This document shows, in pieces, positions 9,855 to 21,289 of a stretch of DNA of 64,000 nt; position 1 is the first letter of the stretch, and each line of letters starts with the position of its first letter. This DNA is from REEB95 sp963785735 (GTDB taxonomy: Bacteria > Pseudomonadota > Alphaproteobacteria > ATCC43930 > CGMCC-115725), in contig CAWAWJ010000001.1 of NCBI GenBank assembly GCA_963785735.1, positions 1,116,001 to 1,180,000 on the forward strand, written 5' to 3'. A program made the position numbers and the translations under genes. Below the pieces are notes generated by a model. It saw only the letters and a program-made list of their open reading frames with translations, was not told the DNA's origin and did no database searches.

Positions 9855-11586
9855 GTGTCCGTCCCTGTGGGGGCAAGCCGACCACCAGAGAACGGCGAAT
9901 TTCGGGCGAATTTTCGTCGACAGGTTGGATTCCGACGAGCGGCGCCATGCGCTCGACGATGCGCCGCACCGCCGGCGCCGCCGTCAGGCCGCCGGTGGCG
10001 CCGCCGGCCTTGGCGCCGATATGCGGCTCGTCCAGGAGCGCCAGCACCAGGTAACGCGGATCGTTGATCGGAAAGATTCCGAGGAAGGACGACACCAGGG
10101 CGTGGCGGGCATAGCCGCCATTCTCCACTTTCTCGGCGGTGCCGGTCTTGCCGCCGACCAGATATCCCGGTGCGTCGGCGAGCTTGCCGGTGCCCTGTTC
10201 GACCACCAAGCGCAAGAGCTTGCGCATCAGGACCGAGGTCGCGGGCGACATCACCCGCTGGCCCTGGGGCGCCGGCCCGTCCGGCCGCTTGAGGATGGTG
10301 GCGGAATAGAGGATGCCGCCATTGGCCACCGCGCTCGCGGCACTCGCCACCTGCAAGGGGCTGACCGATATGCCATGGCCGAAGGCGATGGTCATGGTGT
10401 TGATCGGCCGCCACGGATGCGGCACCAGCGGCGATCCCACCTCCGGCAGCTCGAAGCCGGGCTGGCGCAGCAATCCCAGGCGGTCGAGGAAATCGCGCTG
10501 GCGGTCGGTGCCGGCGTCGGCGGCCATGCGCGCCTCGCCGATATTCGAGGAATACATGAAGATTTCGGGGAGGGTGAGCCAGCGCTTCTGCGGATCGTCG
10601 TCGTGGATGGTGTAGCCCGCGACTTCGAGCGGCTTGGTCGCGTCGTAACGGCTGGCGAAGGTGCTGACGCCGTCATCGAGCGCCATGGCGGTGTTGAAAA
10701 TCTTGAACAGCGAGCCGACCTCATAGATGCCGAGCGTGGCGCGGTCGAACAGATCCCCGGGTTTGGCGCCGCCGGGATTGTTAGGGTCGAAATCGGGCAG
10801 CGAGACCAGCGCCAGCACCTCGCCGGTGCGCACGTCCATGATGATGCCGGCGCCGCCGAGCGCGTTGAGATCGGCGACCTGGCGGGCGAGCTCGCTCTTG
10901 AGGATGTATTGCAGCCGCACGTCGATCGACAATTGCACCGGCCCGTCGCCGTTCTTCAGGCTGTCGTCGAATCCCCGCTCGATGCCGGCGAGCCCGGTAT
11001 TGTCGAGCCCGGCGAAGCCCAGCACATGGGCAGCGAGGCTGCCCTTGGGGTAAACCCGCTTGCCCTCGGTCTGAAATTCGAGGCCGGGGATGCCGAGCTG
11101 GATTACCGCCATCTTCTGCTGCGGCGAAAGTTGGCGCGCCAGCCAGACGAAGCCCTTGTCGGAGGAAAGCCGGGCGTAAAGCTCGTTGGCATTGGTCTCG
11201 GGCAGCACGGATGCCAATTGCGCCGCGGCATTGCGCTTATCCTGCACCTGCTTCGGCACGGCGAAGAGCGAGGAGGTGTCGAGGGTGGTGGCGAGCAGCA
11301 CGCCGTTGCGGTCGACGATGTCGCCGCGCGCGGCATAGCTCGGGCCTGCCTGGCGGGCATGGGCCGTGCGCACATCGCCGCTCTTGAAGCCCGCCACCTC
11401 GATGAGCCTTCCGGCGATCACCGCGAAGGCCAGCAGGAACAGCGCGCCGGCGATCAGCAGCCTGGTGTGGCTGAGTTCGAGCGCCTCTTTCGCCGGGCCT
11501 TCGGGCGCGGCGGTGACGGCGCGGCCGGGGCGGAAATGGCGCGGCCGGCACGGATTGTCATGGGCGAAAATGTGCCGGGGGTTCAT
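9841..11586 (-). CDS. ftsI: Septal transpeptidase FtsI / PBP3
   Basis: FtsI is the monofunctional class B penicillin-binding protein that cross-links septal peptidoglycan, working with FtsW. The 581-aa product has a cytoplasmic N-terminus, a membrane anchor around residues 43-63 (LLIAGALFLLAFAVIAGRLI), a dimerisation domain and a transpeptidase domain. All three catalytic motifs are visible: SLFK (near 291), SSN in MYSSNIGEA, and KTG in VGGKTGTAEKV (near 478). The open frame continues upstream, but ATG 11586 overlaps the ftsL stop (ATGA) and starts a plausible N-terminus. Confidence 0.96.
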   Translation of the reverse strand: MNPRHIFAHDNPCRPRHFRPGRAVTAAPEGPAKEALELSHTRLLIAGALFLLAFAVIAGRLIEVAGFKSGDVRTAHARQAGPSYAARGDIVDRNGVLLATTLDTSSLFAVPKQVQDKRNAAAQLASVLPETNANELYARLSSDKGFVWLARQLSPQQKMAVIQLGIPGLEFQTEGKRVYPKGSLAAHVLGFAGLDNTGLAGIERGFDDSLKNGDGPVQLSIDVRLQYILKSELARQVADLNALGGAGIIMDVRTGEVLALVSLPDFDPNNPGGAKPGDLFDRATLGIYEVGSLFKIFNTAMALDDGVSTFASRYDATKPLEVAGYTIHDDDPQKRWLTLPEIFMYSSNIGEARMAADAGTDRQRDFLDRLGLLRQPGFELPEVGSPLVPHPWRPINTMTIAFGHGISVSPLQVASAASAVANGGILYSATILKRPDGPAPQGQRVMSPATSVLMRKLLRLVVEQGTGKLADAPGYLVGGKTGTAEKVENGGYARHALVSSFLGIFPINDPRYLVLALLDEPHIGAKAGGATGGLTAAPAVRRIVERMAPLVGIQPVDENSPEIRRSLVVGLPPQGRTLAAN

Positions 11587-11894
11587 TGGGCCGCCTTGGC
11601 GAGCATCGGTGCGGCGCCCGGCCGGAACGGGATGTGGTCGATGCCGCCGATCTGCGCCGTGCCTACCGGCGACAGATGAAGGAAGGTCTTGTTGAGGCGG
11701 TCGAGCCGCTGCGGATCGGAGAGCAGGCTCCACTCCGCGTTGAGGACGCGGCTTTCCTCGCGCGCGGCGGTGACGTCGTGGTTCAGCTGCGCCAGCCGGT
11801 CCTCGAGCCGGCTCACCTCGTATTTGACCTGGAACATGGCATAGCCGGCGATCATCACCGCCAGCGTCCACAGGATGGTGGCGAGCCGGATCAT
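11583..11894 (-). CDS. ftsL: Cell division protein FtsL (alphaproteobacterial type)
   Basis: This is a small bitopic division protein of the FtsL type, expected to form a periplasmic coiled-coil complex with FtsB and FtsQ that controls FtsWI. The 103-aa product has one membrane helix at about residues 3-22 (LATILWTLAVMIAGYAMF) followed by a heptad-like region (SRLEDRLAQLNHDVTAAREE) that should form a coiled coil. FtsL sequences are poorly conserved, so the call rests on size, topology and position between rsmH and ftsI. I chose ATG 11894, which overlaps the rsmH stop, over an in-frame start nine codons upstream. Confidence 0.9.
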   Translation of the reverse strand: MIRLATILWTLAVMIAGYAMFQVKYEVSRLEDRLAQLNHDVTAAREESRVLNAEWSLLSDPQRLDRLNKTFLHLSPVGTAQIGGIDHIPFRPGAAPMLAKAAQ

Positions 11895-12865
11895 GCCGCG
11901 ATCTCCCCGGAAGCGGGCCAAGCGGGCGCCGCCGTCCGCTCGGCGACGCGCAGCCGGGCCGAGCGCGCGCGGGGGTTGGCCGCGATCTCGGCCGCTTGGG
12001 GGGTGATGGGCTTGCGCGCGATCAGGCGGAAGCTCGGCTCGCGATGTTGCGTGGCGGGCAAATGGCGCGAGGCGTGCGGGCTTTCGCCCGAGCGCGCGCG
12101 CAGGAAGGTCTTGACGCTCCGGTCCTCGAGCGAATGGAACGAGATGACGGCCAGACGGCCCTTGGGCGCCAGCAGGCGTTCTGCGGCATGGAGGCCGCGC
12201 TCGAGTTCGCCCAATTCGTCGTTCACGGCGATGCGCAACGCCTGGAAGGTGCGGGTGGCGGCGTCGATGCCGCCCGCTTCGGGCACGGCGCGGCGCACCA
12301 GCTCGGCCAGTTCCAATGTCCGGGAGATCGGCGCATGCGCGCGCGCGGCCAAAATGGCGCCGGCGACACGCCGGGCGAAACGCTCCTCGCCATAGTCGCG
12401 GATGATGCGGGTGAGCTCGGCCTCTGGCAGATTATTCACCAGCTCGGCGGCGCTGTCGCCCTGGCTCTCCATGCGCATGTCGAGCGGCCCGTCGGCGCGG
12501 AAGGAAAATCCCCGCGCGGCCTGGTCGATCTGCATCGAGGACACGCCGAGATCGAAGGCCACCCCGGTCACCGCATCAATGCCGAGCGGTCTCAGATGTT
12601 GCTCCATCTCGGAAAAGCGTCCCTCGATCAGGATCAGCCGGTCGCGGAAAATCCGCGCGAGATCCGCACCCTGCTTGACCGCTTCGGGGTCGCGATCGAA
12701 GGCGACGACGCGGCAGCTTGCCGCTTCCAGCAAAGCGCGGCTGTAGCCGCCGGCCCCGAAAGTGCCGTCGAGATAAAGCGCGCCGTCGCGCGGGTTCAGC
12801 GCCGCAATCGCCTCGCCCAGCAGCACGGGGAGGTGCCCAGAAGAATTTTGGACGCCATGGTTCAT
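11891..12865 (-). CDS. rsmH: 16S rRNA (cytosine1402-N4)-methyltransferase RsmH (MraW)
   Basis: RsmH is the SAM-dependent enzyme that methylates N4 of C1402 in 16S rRNA. The 324-aa product has the family opening HLPVLLGEAIAAL, the SAM loop DGTFGAGGYSRALLEA (about residues 34-49), VAFDLGVSSMQID and ISFHSLEDRSVKTF toward the C-terminus. It overlaps mraZ upstream and ftsL downstream by four bases each, which is the standard start of a dcw cluster. Confidence 0.97.
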   Translation of the reverse strand: MNHGVQNSSGHLPVLLGEAIAALNPRDGALYLDGTFGAGGYSRALLEAASCRVVAFDRDPEAVKQGADLARIFRDRLILIEGRFSEMEQHLRPLGIDAVTGVAFDLGVSSMQIDQAARGFSFRADGPLDMRMESQGDSAAELVNNLPEAELTRIIRDYGEERFARRVAGAILAARAHAPISRTLELAELVRRAVPEAGGIDAATRTFQALRIAVNDELGELERGLHAAERLLAPKGRLAVISFHSLEDRSVKTFLRARSGESPHASRHLPATQHREPSFRLIARKPITPQAAEIAANPRARSARLRVAERTAAPAWPASGEIAA

Positions 12866-13314
12866 TTCGTCTCACGCGGCGGCAGGGTCAGGCCGCGCTC
12901 GCGGATGCGCGCGCGCATCTCTTCATGGTGGCGCTTGAAGCTGCCGCCTTCCCAGATCTGGAAGGTCGGACCGCCGCCGACGAAAGTGGCGTTGGAGCTT
13001 ATGCCCGCATGCTTGGCGAGATCGGCGGGCAGCATGATGCGGCCCTGGCCGTCGAAAGTGAGCTGGCGCATATCGGCCAGCAATGTCGCGAGCGCCTCGC
13101 GCTCCTCCGACAGCTCGGGCAGGCTGTCGAGGCGTTGGCTCATCTCTGTGATGCGGTCGAGACCGGCGGCTTCGATAGCGGGCAGCTTGACGGCGCGGTA
13201 GGCGACGATGCCGGCGGGGCTCGCTTCCGCCAGCGCGGCGCGGAAAGCAGCCGGAACCGAGACGCGTCCCTTGCGGTCGACCTTGTTGAGATATGTCGAA
13301 AGAAAAATCGCCAA
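12862..13314 (-). CDS. mraZ: Transcriptional regulator MraZ
   Basis: MraZ is the DNA-binding regulator of the dcw operon. It has two SpoVT/AbrB-like halves that assemble into ring-shaped oligomers. The 150-aa product shows the first half NKVDRKGRVSVPAAFR and the second LTFDGQGRIMLPADLAKHAG. The only sensible start is TTG at 13314, which sits 6 bases after a GGGAG Shine-Dalgarno (13321-13325). No ATG lies in frame near it. It is first in the operon and is followed by rsmH with a four-base overlap. The TGGG repeats about 90-125 bases upstream are its likely operator, so it probably regulates its own operon. Confidence 0.95.
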   Translation of the reverse strand: MAIFLSTYLNKVDRKGRVSVPAAFRAALAEASPAGIVAYRAVKLPAIEAAGLDRITEMSQRLDSLPELSEEREALATLLADMRQLTFDGQGRIMLPADLAKHAGISSNATFVGGGPTFQIWEGGSFKRHHEEMRARIRERGLTLPPRETK

Positions 13315-13400
13315 AGCCTGCTCCCGAAACGCGCCCCCCGCGCCATCTCCGGCGCCGGCGTCCCGGAGATGCCTGCCCGATGGGCGCTCGGCTGCTCTTT

Positions 13401-13442
13401 ATGGGACTAAATGGGATAACATGGGATTTAATGGGCAGTCAA
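13401..13442 (-). promoter_or_regulatory. MraZ-box repeats overlapping the dcw operon promoter
   Basis: Four copies of ATGGG start at 13401, 13411, 13421 and 13431 on the plus strand, exactly 10 bp apart, with AT-rich spacers. MraZ is known to bind short TGGG-type direct repeats with one-helical-turn spacing, and these lie directly upstream of mraZ. On the minus (coding) strand a candidate promoter overlaps them: TTGACT (13442-13437), a 17-base spacer, and TTATCC (13419-13414). Transcription would start near 13407, giving a leader of about 90 bases. The repeats therefore span -35 to -10, as expected for repression. The promoter call is inference. Confidence 0.8.
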
Positions 13443-13598
13443 CCTTTTCCACAATAAATCCGTGGGTTAGAGGGTATTTTGGGATCGAAATACCAAAATT
13501 TTAAGCAATCGACTTGGCCCCAATGGCTAGTGTCTTGGGACATTCAACGAATACTGTAGCTTGTCTATGGAAACATTTGAGGAACAAGGAGAAAATAG

Positions 13599-14001
13599 TG
13601 CCAGACGGCCTGTAAGCCGGGTTCTGTCCCCGCTTGCGCGGGTGATGACCATTCCTCTGGGACGCCCGTTACCGGACGCCTCGCGCGACCGACCCGGACG
13701 GCGGCGGCGGAAACTCGCCCGGCTCCTCGCGCCAGAGGCGCTCGGAACCTGCCGTCCCTACTTGGTCTTGCTCCCGGTGGGGTTTGCCCTGCCACCGCCG
13801 TTACCGGCGGCGCGGTGCGCTCTTACCGCACCATTTCACCCTTGCCGCCCGCCCCGGTGACGGGGAAGGTTTGGCGGTATGTTTCTGTGGCACTGTCCCT
13901 GGGGTCGCCCCCGCCGGACGTTATCCGGCACCGTGTTTCCGTGGAGCCCGGACTTTCCTCCCCCCGAATGAACGGAGGGCGGCCATCCGGCCGTCTGGCG
14001 G
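13599..14001 (-). ncRNA. rnpB: RNase P RNA (bacterial type A)
   Basis: This is the catalytic RNA of RNase P, which trims tRNA 5' leaders. On the minus strand the terminal P1 helix is visible as GCCAGACGGCC (13999-13989) pairing with GGCCGTCTGGC (13610-13600). Conserved blocks follow in order: GAGGAAAGTCCGGGCTCC, ACAGAAACATACCGCC, GGGTGAAATGGTGCGGTAAG with GAGCGCACCG, GGTAACGGCGGTGGCAGG with GCAAACCCC, and near the 3' end AGAACCCGGCTTACAGGCC. The length of about 400 nt is normal. A short T-rich run (TATTTTC) after P1 may help termination. Ends are accurate to within a few bases. Confidence 0.96.
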
Positions 14002-14030
14002 GGACATAAGATGGCGAAGCGCCGCTTAAG

Positions 14031-14738
14031 TCAAACCGCGTCTGCGGTGCGCGCAATGATAGCGGCGCGGCGCATGGTCTCCTCGTCGGGCGCGCCGTCG
14101 CAATGCTCGGGACGGAAATGGAGCTGGAAGGCGCGCACCGTCTCGGCGAAGGAGTCATCGGGCACGTCGGGCTCGGGGCAGGCATAGCCGAAGGCGATGA
14201 GGTTGCGCCGTAGCTCGGTCACGCCGCCCTTGGGCGTGAGCGTCCCGGCGCCGAAATCGGGCCATAGCCCGACCCCCGCCTTGGCCAGGCGTCGCCAGTC
14301 GAACAGCTCGCCCGGATCGTCCTTGCGCCCCGGCGCCACGTCGGAATGGCCGAGCACGTGGCGCGCCGGAATCTGGTGGTGCTTGAGAATGTCGAGGCCG
14401 AGTTCCTCCAGGGCCGCCATCTGCTTTTCCGGAAACGGGCGGTAGCCCCATTCATGGCCGGGATTGACCAGTTCGATGCCGATCGACGCGCCGTTGATAT
14501 CGGCCCGGCCGCGCCAGCTCGACACCCCGGCATGCCAGGCGCGTTTATCCTCGGCCACCAGGCGGAAGACATCGCCATCCTCGTCGATCAGGTAATGGGC
14601 GCTGACCCGGGATTCGGGCACGGTCAGCCGCGCCAGCGCTTCCTCGGCGTTCTTCATGCCGGTGTAATGCAGGATCAGCATGTCCACCCCGCCAGTGCGG
14701 GCGTCGAAATTGGGCGAGGGGCGATGCTTGAGTCGCAT
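14031..14738 (-). CDS. N-acetylmuramoyl-L-alanine amidase, AmpD-like, with C-terminal peptidoglycan-binding domain
   Basis: This is a zinc amidase of the Amidase_2 (AmpD/AmiD) family that cleaves the MurNAc-L-Ala bond, either in recycling anhydro-muropeptides or in the wall. The 235-aa product has the family elements MLILHYTGM (zinc His, about residue 24), SAHYLIDEDGDVFRLV, WHAGVSSWRG, NGASIGIELVN and VLGHSDVAPGRKDDPG (second zinc His and Asp). A C-terminal segment of about 60 residues resembles a PG_binding_1 domain. No signal peptide is evident from ATG 14738, which suggests a cytoplasmic recycling enzyme. The open frame upstream of that ATG has no domain similarity. Confidence 0.88.
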   Translation of the reverse strand: MRLKHRPSPNFDARTGGVDMLILHYTGMKNAEEALARLTVPESRVSAHYLIDEDGDVFRLVAEDKRAWHAGVSSWRGRADINGASIGIELVNPGHEWGYRPFPEKQMAALEELGLDILKHHQIPARHVLGHSDVAPGRKDDPGELFDWRRLAKAGVGLWPDFGAGTLTPKGGVTELRRNLIAFGYACPEPDVPDDSFAETVRAFQLHFRPEHCDGAPDEETMRRAAIIARTADAV

Positions 14739-14855
14739 GGGAGGCCGCGCCGAGCCTAACGGAAAGGCAATCGCCCGGCCAATGGTGTAATGGGCCGAGC
14801 CCCGGCCTTGCGCGGCATCGCGCGGCCTGATTTGATCGGTTCCAGGGAGAAGTCC

Positions 14856-14993
14856 ATGACCTTCACGCTCGGCTGGGTTCTGTTCGTCCTCGGCACCGCC
14901 GCCATCGCGGGCTGCATCTTCGCCATAACGGTGCGCGGCGATCACGCGCCCGGCGATCATGATTCCGGCGATCACGGCCACGGCTCGCATTAG
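14856..14993 (+). CDS. Small single-span membrane peptide with a His/Asp-rich tail
   Basis: This is a 45-residue ORF that I do not recognise. It has ATG 14856 behind a good GGGAGA Shine-Dalgarno (14846-14851). Residues 4-25 form one hydrophobic helix (TLGWVLFVLGTAAIAGCIFAI). The remaining tail is built from repeated GDH units (residues 29-45, eight His or Asp side chains in groups), which could bind a metal ion. It ends 31 bases before the 5-oxoprolinase start on the same strand and may share its transcript. It could also be a chance ORF, but the ribosome site and clean topology argue for a real gene. Confidence 0.5.
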   Translation: MTFTLGWVLFVLGTAAIAGCIFAITVRGDHAPGDHDSGDHGHGSH

Positions 14994-15024
14994 ATGGGCC
15001 ATTAGACGGGGGCGCTAATCGGCC

Positions 15025-18663
<3,639 letters not shown>

Positions 18664-18674
18664 GGCAATAGGCC

Positions 18675-19544
18675 CTAATCGACCGCGATCGCGACCGCCT
18701 TGTGCCGCGCGCTGGTGGCGAGATAGACGCCGAATAGCACCACGGCTATCCCGGCCAGGTGATAGGGGTGCAACTCTTCGCCGAGGAAGATCACCGCCAA
18801 CACTGTGGCGAAGGCGGGCAGCAGATGGGTGGTGAAGCCGGCGCGGTTCGCCCCCACCAGCTCGACGCCGCGATTCCAGCAGATATAAGCCAGGAACGAG
18901 GCGAAAACGCCGATATAAAGTACAGCCGCGAATCTCAGCGGGCTCCAGCGCGGCGTTTCGAAGAAGACGGCCTCGGCCAGCGCGGCCGGCGCGACCATCG
19001 CCAGCCCGGCGATGTTCATGGCGAAGAGCAGCCCCAGCGTGTCGAGCGACTTCGGCACGCGGCGCAGCAGCACGCAATAAAGCCCCCAGGCGGGCATGGC
19101 GGTGACGATGATCAGGTCGCCGATGTTGAAGCGCAGATGCAGCAGCTGATCGAATTCGCCGCGCGTGATGATGACGACGATGCCGCAGAACGAAATCAGC
19201 ATGCCGATGAGCTGGCGAGGGCTGACCCGGTCGCCATCGACCAGCCAGGCGATGGCGATGATGAACATCGGCGCCACCGAATTCATCAGCACCGCGTTGA
19301 TCGTGCCGGTGTAGCGCAAGCCAGTATAGATCGCGACCTGGAAGAATCCCACGCCGAGAAACCCCAGCGCGGCGATCAGCCGCCAATGGCGCTTCAGGAT
19401 CGCGATTTTGCCCTTGAGCCGCGGGATGGCGAGCGGCGCCAGGCACAAGGCGGAGATCGCCCAGCGCCCGAAGGTGAGCGCCACCGGCGGTATGTCGCTG
19501 CGCACGGCGCGTCCCAGCACCCAATTGCCCGACCAGATCAGCAT
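18675..19544 (-). CDS. EamA/DMT-family transporter (N-terminus uncertain)
   Basis: This is a drug/metabolite-transporter superfamily membrane protein with two EamA repeats and about ten hydrophobic helices; the substrate is unknown. The ATG at 19544 gives 289 aa but falls inside the first helix. In-frame codons upstream add the hydrophobic, helix-like stretch ALYPYLLLTLC. No ATG, GTG or TTG exists between 19544 and a stop near 19670 in this frame, although an ATG at 19671 opens a plausible start in a neighbouring frame. A frameshift or a rare start such as ATT is therefore likely. The gene converges on the oxoprolinase gene. Confidence 0.8.
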   Translation of the reverse strand: MLIWSGNWVLGRAVRSDIPPVALTFGRWAISALCLAPLAIPRLKGKIAILKRHWRLIAALGFLGVGFFQVAIYTGLRYTGTINAVLMNSVAPMFIIAIAWLVDGDRVSPRQLIGMLISFCGIVVIITRGEFDQLLHLRFNIGDLIIVTAMPAWGLYCVLLRRVPKSLDTLGLLFAMNIAGLAMVAPAALAEAVFFETPRWSPLRFAAVLYIGVFASFLAYICWNRGVELVGANRAGFTTHLLPAFATVLAVIFLGEELHPYHLAGIAVVLFGVYLATSARHKAVAIAVD

Positions 19545-19723
19545 GCACAGGGTCAGGAGCAGATAGGGATAAAGCGCCTCGAATCGGCTGGCATTCTTGG
19601 CTGGAATCGGAATCTCCCCGGAAAAGCGAGGTGAGCTTGTCGGCCTCGCGCGGCGGCGTCAATCGCGGCATGATCGGCCCCCTGTAAAAAGCGACCGTAA
19701 AAGGCGGGGCAAAAGAGCGGATC

Positions 19724-20824
19724 ATGGCCGACAGGGTCGAATGCGTGGTGGCGGGGGCGGGGATCATCGGCCTCGCGGTCGCCCGCGCTCTGGCGCTCCA
19801 GGGTCGCGAGGTGCTGGTGCTGGAGCAGGAGCGCGTCATCGGCGCGCACACCTCCTCGCGCAACAGCGAAGTGATCCATGCCGGGCTCTATTACCCAAAG
19901 AACAGCCTCAAGGCACGATTCTGCGTCGAGGGCAAAAAGCGGCTTTACGCTTATTGCGCCGAGCGTGGAATAGCCGCCAGGCGCATCGGCAAGCTGGTGG
20001 TGGCGGCGGATGAGCGTGAAGCGGCGTCGCTCGCGGGGCTCATGGCGAAGGCCGCCGCCAACGGCGTCGGCGATCTCGAGTTATTGGAGGGTTCGACGGC
20101 GCGCGCACTCGAACCCGGGCTTTCCTGCGCCGCAGCGTTTCATTCGCCTTCGACCGGCATCATCGACAGCCACGCGCTGATGTTAGGCTATCAAGGCGAT
20201 GCCGAGAATGCCGGCGCCCGGCTGGCGTTGCGCGCCGAGCTCCTGGGCGGGCGCGCGACCTCGTCGGGTTTCAATCTCGAGGTGGGCGGCGATGGCAAAA
20301 CCGCGCTCGAATGCAAGATCCTGGTCAATGCCGCCGGGCTTTACGCGCCATCCCTGGCGCGGCGCCTCAAGGGCGTCCCGCCCGGCTCCATCCCGCGCGA
20401 TTATTATTGCCGCGGCGTCTATTTCACGCTCTCGGGCAGGGCGCCCTTCAAGCGGCTGATCTATCCGGTGCCGGAACATGCCGGGCTGGGCGTCCATTAC
20501 ACCGCCGATCTCGGCGGCCAGGGTAAGTTCGGCCCCGACACCGAATGGATTTCCGGCATCGAATACACCGTCGATCCGAAACGCGGCGATCTGTTCTACG
20601 CCGCCATCCGCAAATACTGGCCGGCCTTGAAGGACGGCGCGCTCCAGCCGGGCTATGCCGGCATAAGGCCGAAAATCAGCGGCCCCGCCGAACCCGCCGC
20701 CGATTTCCTCATCCATGGGCCGAAGGATCACGGTGTGCCCGGGCTCGTGAATCTTTACGGGATCGAGTCTCCGGGACTCACGTCTTCGCTGCCGCTCGCG
20801 GATTACGCCGTTTCGCTGCTTTAG
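19724..20824 (+). CDS. FAD-dependent oxidoreductase, L-2-hydroxyglutarate dehydrogenase (LhgO)-like
   Basis: This is a DAO-superfamily flavoenzyme. The 366-aa product opens with the dinucleotide-binding motif VVAGAGIIGLAVARAL (residues 8-23) and VLVLEQE. It then has TSSRNSEVIHAGLYYP (about 43-58), close to the signature of the L2HGDH/LhgO group. The C-terminal PGLVNLYGIESPGLTSSL segment closes the FAD site. The likely reaction is oxidation of L-2-hydroxyglutarate to 2-oxoglutarate with electrons to quinone or oxygen, but the substrate is inferred. Its stop overlaps the convergent downstream gene by four bases. Confidence 0.85.
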   Translation: MADRVECVVAGAGIIGLAVARALALQGREVLVLEQERVIGAHTSSRNSEVIHAGLYYPKNSLKARFCVEGKKRLYAYCAERGIAARRIGKLVVAADEREAASLAGLMAKAAANGVGDLELLEGSTARALEPGLSCAAAFHSPSTGIIDSHALMLGYQGDAENAGARLALRAELLGGRATSSGFNLEVGGDGKTALECKILVNAAGLYAPSLARRLKGVPPGSIPRDYYCRGVYFTLSGRAPFKRLIYPVPEHAGLGVHYTADLGGQGKFGPDTEWISGIEYTVDPKRGDLFYAAIRKYWPALKDGALQPGYAGIRPKISGPAEPAADFLIHGPKDHGVPGLVNLYGIESPGLTSSLPLADYAVSLL

Positions 20825-21273
20825 GAATTGTCCTCCGGCCCTTCCTCGACCATCACCGAAATGGCGATGCGGCCGGATGCCGAGAAGATCAGCGTCAGCG
20901 GGAAAGCGTCGTCGATGGCGAGCGGCTTCTTCAAGCCGTGCAGCGCGATATAGCGCCCGCCCGGGCGCAGCGCCAAGGGCCGCTTCGGGCGCAGATCGTA
21001 ATATTCGAGCGCGTCGCCGCCGGCGTCGCGAAAGATCACCTGGGTGGCGATCGGGGTCGAGGCGGCAATCAGCCGGTCGGGCTTGTCGCCAGTGTCATAG
21101 AGCGCCATGAACAAGGCCGCTGCTTCGGTGACGGTGGGCTTGGCCCAAGGGTGCCCGATTTCGATCGGCCCGAGCACGTAGGAATGCGCCAGCGCGATGC
21201 GTGGCCACAACGGCGCAAGCAGCAACGGCAGTGGAGCCAGCAGGAGGGAACGGCGTTTCATCGTACGGGGCAA
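20821..21273 (-). CDS. PCuAC-fold (DUF461) exported protein lacking the usual copper ligands
   Basis: This is a 150-aa exported protein with an N-terminal signal peptide (basic MPRTMKRRS, hydrophobic LLLAPLPLLLAPL, cleavage probably after IALA) and a PCuAC-type cupredoxin domain. PCuAC proteins normally deliver Cu(I) to cytochrome oxidase using a conserved His/Met set, including an HxM in the GGxHxML element. Here that element reads PGGRYIALHGLKKPL, and the earlier His and MxM positions are occupied by FRDAGGDALEYYDL. The copper site therefore seems lost. It lies 16 bases before the b-subunit gene end and could be transcribed on from the atp operon. The start could also be Met5 (21261). Confidence 0.75.
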   Translation of the reverse strand: MPRTMKRRSLLLAPLPLLLAPLWPRIALAHSYVLGPIEIGHPWAKPTVTEAAALFMALYDTGDKPDRLIAASTPIATQVIFRDAGGDALEYYDLRPKRPLALRPGGRYIALHGLKKPLAIDDAFPLTLIFSASGRIAISVMVEEGPEDNS

Positions 21274-21289
21274 GCGGCCCCTTCCAATC

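Noticed and set aside
13401..13440. A CRISPR-like or satellite repeat
   Set aside because: Only the ATGGG core repeats, in four units directly before mraZ; this fits a MraZ operator.
13561..13860. Short ORFs on both strands over the 13.6-14.0 kb region
   Set aside because: The region is RNase P RNA, with P1 pairing and conserved blocks on the minus strand.
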